5,990 bases of DNA from JBFIHZ01 sp041601535. Its GTDB lineage: Bacteria; Pseudomonadota; Gammaproteobacteria; Xanthomonadales; SZUA-36. The position numbers and the translations under genes were made by a program. Below are positions 5,373 to 5,990 of this stretch, piece by piece; within the stretch, counting starts at the first letter, position 1, and every line of letters begins with the position of its first letter. The notes beneath the pieces were generated by a model. The model was given only the letters and a program-made list of their open reading frames with translations. It was not told the DNA's origin and did no database searches. The stretch covers positions 1 to 5,990 of the forward strand of contig JBFIHZ010000269.1 in the NCBI GenBank assembly GCA_041601535.1, given 5' to 3'.

Positions 5373-5789
5373 ATGCTTTGGTTAAAGGCTTTTCATATCG
5401 TGTTTGTGGTTACCTGGTTTGCCGGCCTGTTTTACCTGCCACGAGTATTTGTGTATCACGCCATGGCCACCGATGCGGCGGTGATTTCCACCTTCAAGGT
5501 GATGGAGCGCAAGCTGATGATCATGACCCATCTGGGGGGCGCTCTGGCCTGGTTGTTCGGGGTGCTGATGGTGGTGGCGGCACCGGGTTTTCTGGCCCAG
5601 CCGTGGATGCAGATCAAGCTGGCCCTGGTGCTGCTTCTGACCGGCTATCATTTCTGGTGCCGGCGGTTCGTGCTGCAGTTGGCACGGGACGATGTGCGGC
5701 ATTCGCATGTGTGGTTTCGCTGGTTCAATGAGTTTCCAACGCTGCTGTTGATCAGCATTGTGTTGTTGGTGGTGCTGAAGCCGTTCTGA
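5373..5789 (+). CDS. hemJ: Protoporphyrinogen IX oxidase HemJ
   Basis: HemJ (UPF0093/CopD-related) is the membrane enzyme that oxidises protoporphyrinogen IX to protoporphyrin IX, the penultimate step of heme synthesis, in bacteria lacking HemG or HemY. The 138-residue product has the family's usual length (about 140) and its hallmarks: the N-terminal WLKAFHIVFVVTWFAGLFYLPR with the conserved His8, then FVYHA, VMERKLM, a Lys at residue 82 in QIKLALVLLL, the GYHFWCRR segment, and the C-terminal RWFNEFPTLLLI...VVLKPF. About four membrane segments are visible (3-24, 55-71, 80-95, 121-136). I chose the ATG at 5373 because the homologous sequence begins there, with a GGAG ribosome-binding site about 10 bases upstream; an extension to 5289 would add 28 non-conserved residues. 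It is divergent from the DUF6776-erpA-nudC block. No terminator with a T-run follows. Confidence 0.93.
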   Translation: MLWLKAFHIVFVVTWFAGLFYLPRVFVYHAMATDAAVISTFKVMERKLMIMTHLGGALAWLFGVLMVVAAPGFLAQPWMQIKLALVLLLTGYHFWCRRFVLQLARDDVRHSHVWFRWFNEFPTLLLISIVLLVVLKPF

Positions 5790-5918
5790 AGTTTGGCTGG
5801 ATTTCGGTACCCGTAAATTGCCAGCAGGGCAGTTTCGGTCAGGGCGCCCACGACCAGTGGCTGGTTGTTTCTGCCACTTCTGCGCCGGCCTGCGGCTGCC
5901 CTCGCGACCACGCTGTTG
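5790..5918. other. Non-coding stretch downstream of hemJ
   Basis: This 129-bp stretch lies between the hemJ stop and the palindromic repeat. It has no convincing gene: the only open frame across it is on the minus strand, overlaps hemJ antisense and resembles no protein I know. I see no terminator, promoter or RNA gene in it. It may be part of the same dispersed intergenic repeat as the palindromes that follow. Confidence 0.4.
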
Positions 5919-5986
5919 CGGGGTCGGCCTTACAGGGCATCCTGCCCTGGGCGGCCTCAGCGGGGCGTCCTGCCCCGCTGACCCCG
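5919..5986. repeat. Nested GC-rich palindromes, REP/BIME-like intergenic repeat
   Basis: Two perfect hairpins lie side by side: CAGGGCA/TGCCCTG around TCC (5933-5949), and CAGCGGGGC/GCCCCGCTG around GTCCT (5958-5980). Their cores, GGGCATCCTGCCC and GGGCGTCCTGCCC, differ at one base and start 28 bp apart. An outer inverted repeat, CGGGGTC (5919-5925) and GACCCCG (5980-5986), encloses both, so a branched structure is possible. No T-run follows, so it is not an obvious terminator. Paired palindromes with a shared core after a gene end resemble bacterial REP/BIME elements. Genome-wide copy number cannot be seen here. Confidence 0.6.
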
Positions 5987-5990
5987 GAAC

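Noticed and set aside
5648..5911. Minus-strand 87-codon frame at the right end, possible small gene
   Set aside because: It overlaps the conserved 3' part of hemJ antisense, lacks a clear ribosome-binding site and has no recognisable domain. Its N-terminal part lies in what is probably intergenic repeat DNA.
5933..5980. Palindromes after hemJ as its transcription terminator
   Set aside because: The hairpins are strong but no T-run follows on either strand within the window, and they begin over 140 bp after the stop codon. A dispersed repeat fits better.

Overview
This window looks like a chromosomal backbone segment of a GC-rich gammaproteobacterium, probably a marine or environmental lineage such as the Cellvibrionales or a relative. 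That placement is inferred from the gene content (ErpA, NudC, AmpE, a DUF6776-type protein and HemJ all have gammaproteobacterial-style sequences) and cannot be fixed to a genus from the sequence alone. No phage, transposase, CRISPR or defence genes are visible. Apart from the far right end it reads as ordinary housekeeping DNA.

Layout. Positions 1-5091 are read entirely on the minus strand and fall into two blocks. The upstream block runs from 5091 down to 2844: a DUF6776-like membrane-anchored coiled-coil protein, a 35-codon ORF joined to it by an ATGA overlap, erpA (Fe-S cluster carrier) and nudC (NADH pyrophosphatase). Spacing is tight throughout. The second block starts after a 90-bp gap that holds a good extended -10 promoter and runs from 2753 to the left edge: ampE, a BtuF-like periplasmic corrinoid-binding protein whose start lies at or before the ampE stop, and a DUF819 membrane protein cut off by the window edge. 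On the plus strand, hemJ (protoporphyrinogen IX oxidase, heme synthesis) occupies 5373-5789.

The divergent region 5092-5372 is the most interesting part. Its minus strand carries a near-consensus sigma70 promoter (TTGACG, 18 bp, TATAAA) followed about 75 bp later by a strong intrinsic terminator with a TTCG loop and a T-run. Together they delimit a stand-alone transcript of roughly 85 nt with an exposed A-rich AACAATAA stretch. I propose an uncharacterised small RNA, or alternatively an attenuated leader for the DUF6776-erpA-nudC block. A possible hemJ promoter overlaps it on the other strand.

The right end (5790-5990) is non-coding and carries two nested GC-rich palindromes with near-identical GGGC(A/G)TCCTGCCC cores, enclosed by a further inverted repeat. 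This resembles a REP/BIME-type intergenic repeat cut by the window edge.

Functionally, the genes concern cofactors and the cell envelope: heme (HemJ), Fe-S clusters (ErpA), NAD turnover or RNA decapping (NudC), corrinoid capture (BtuF-like) and envelope signalling (AmpE). No single shared pathway can be demonstrated from the sequence.
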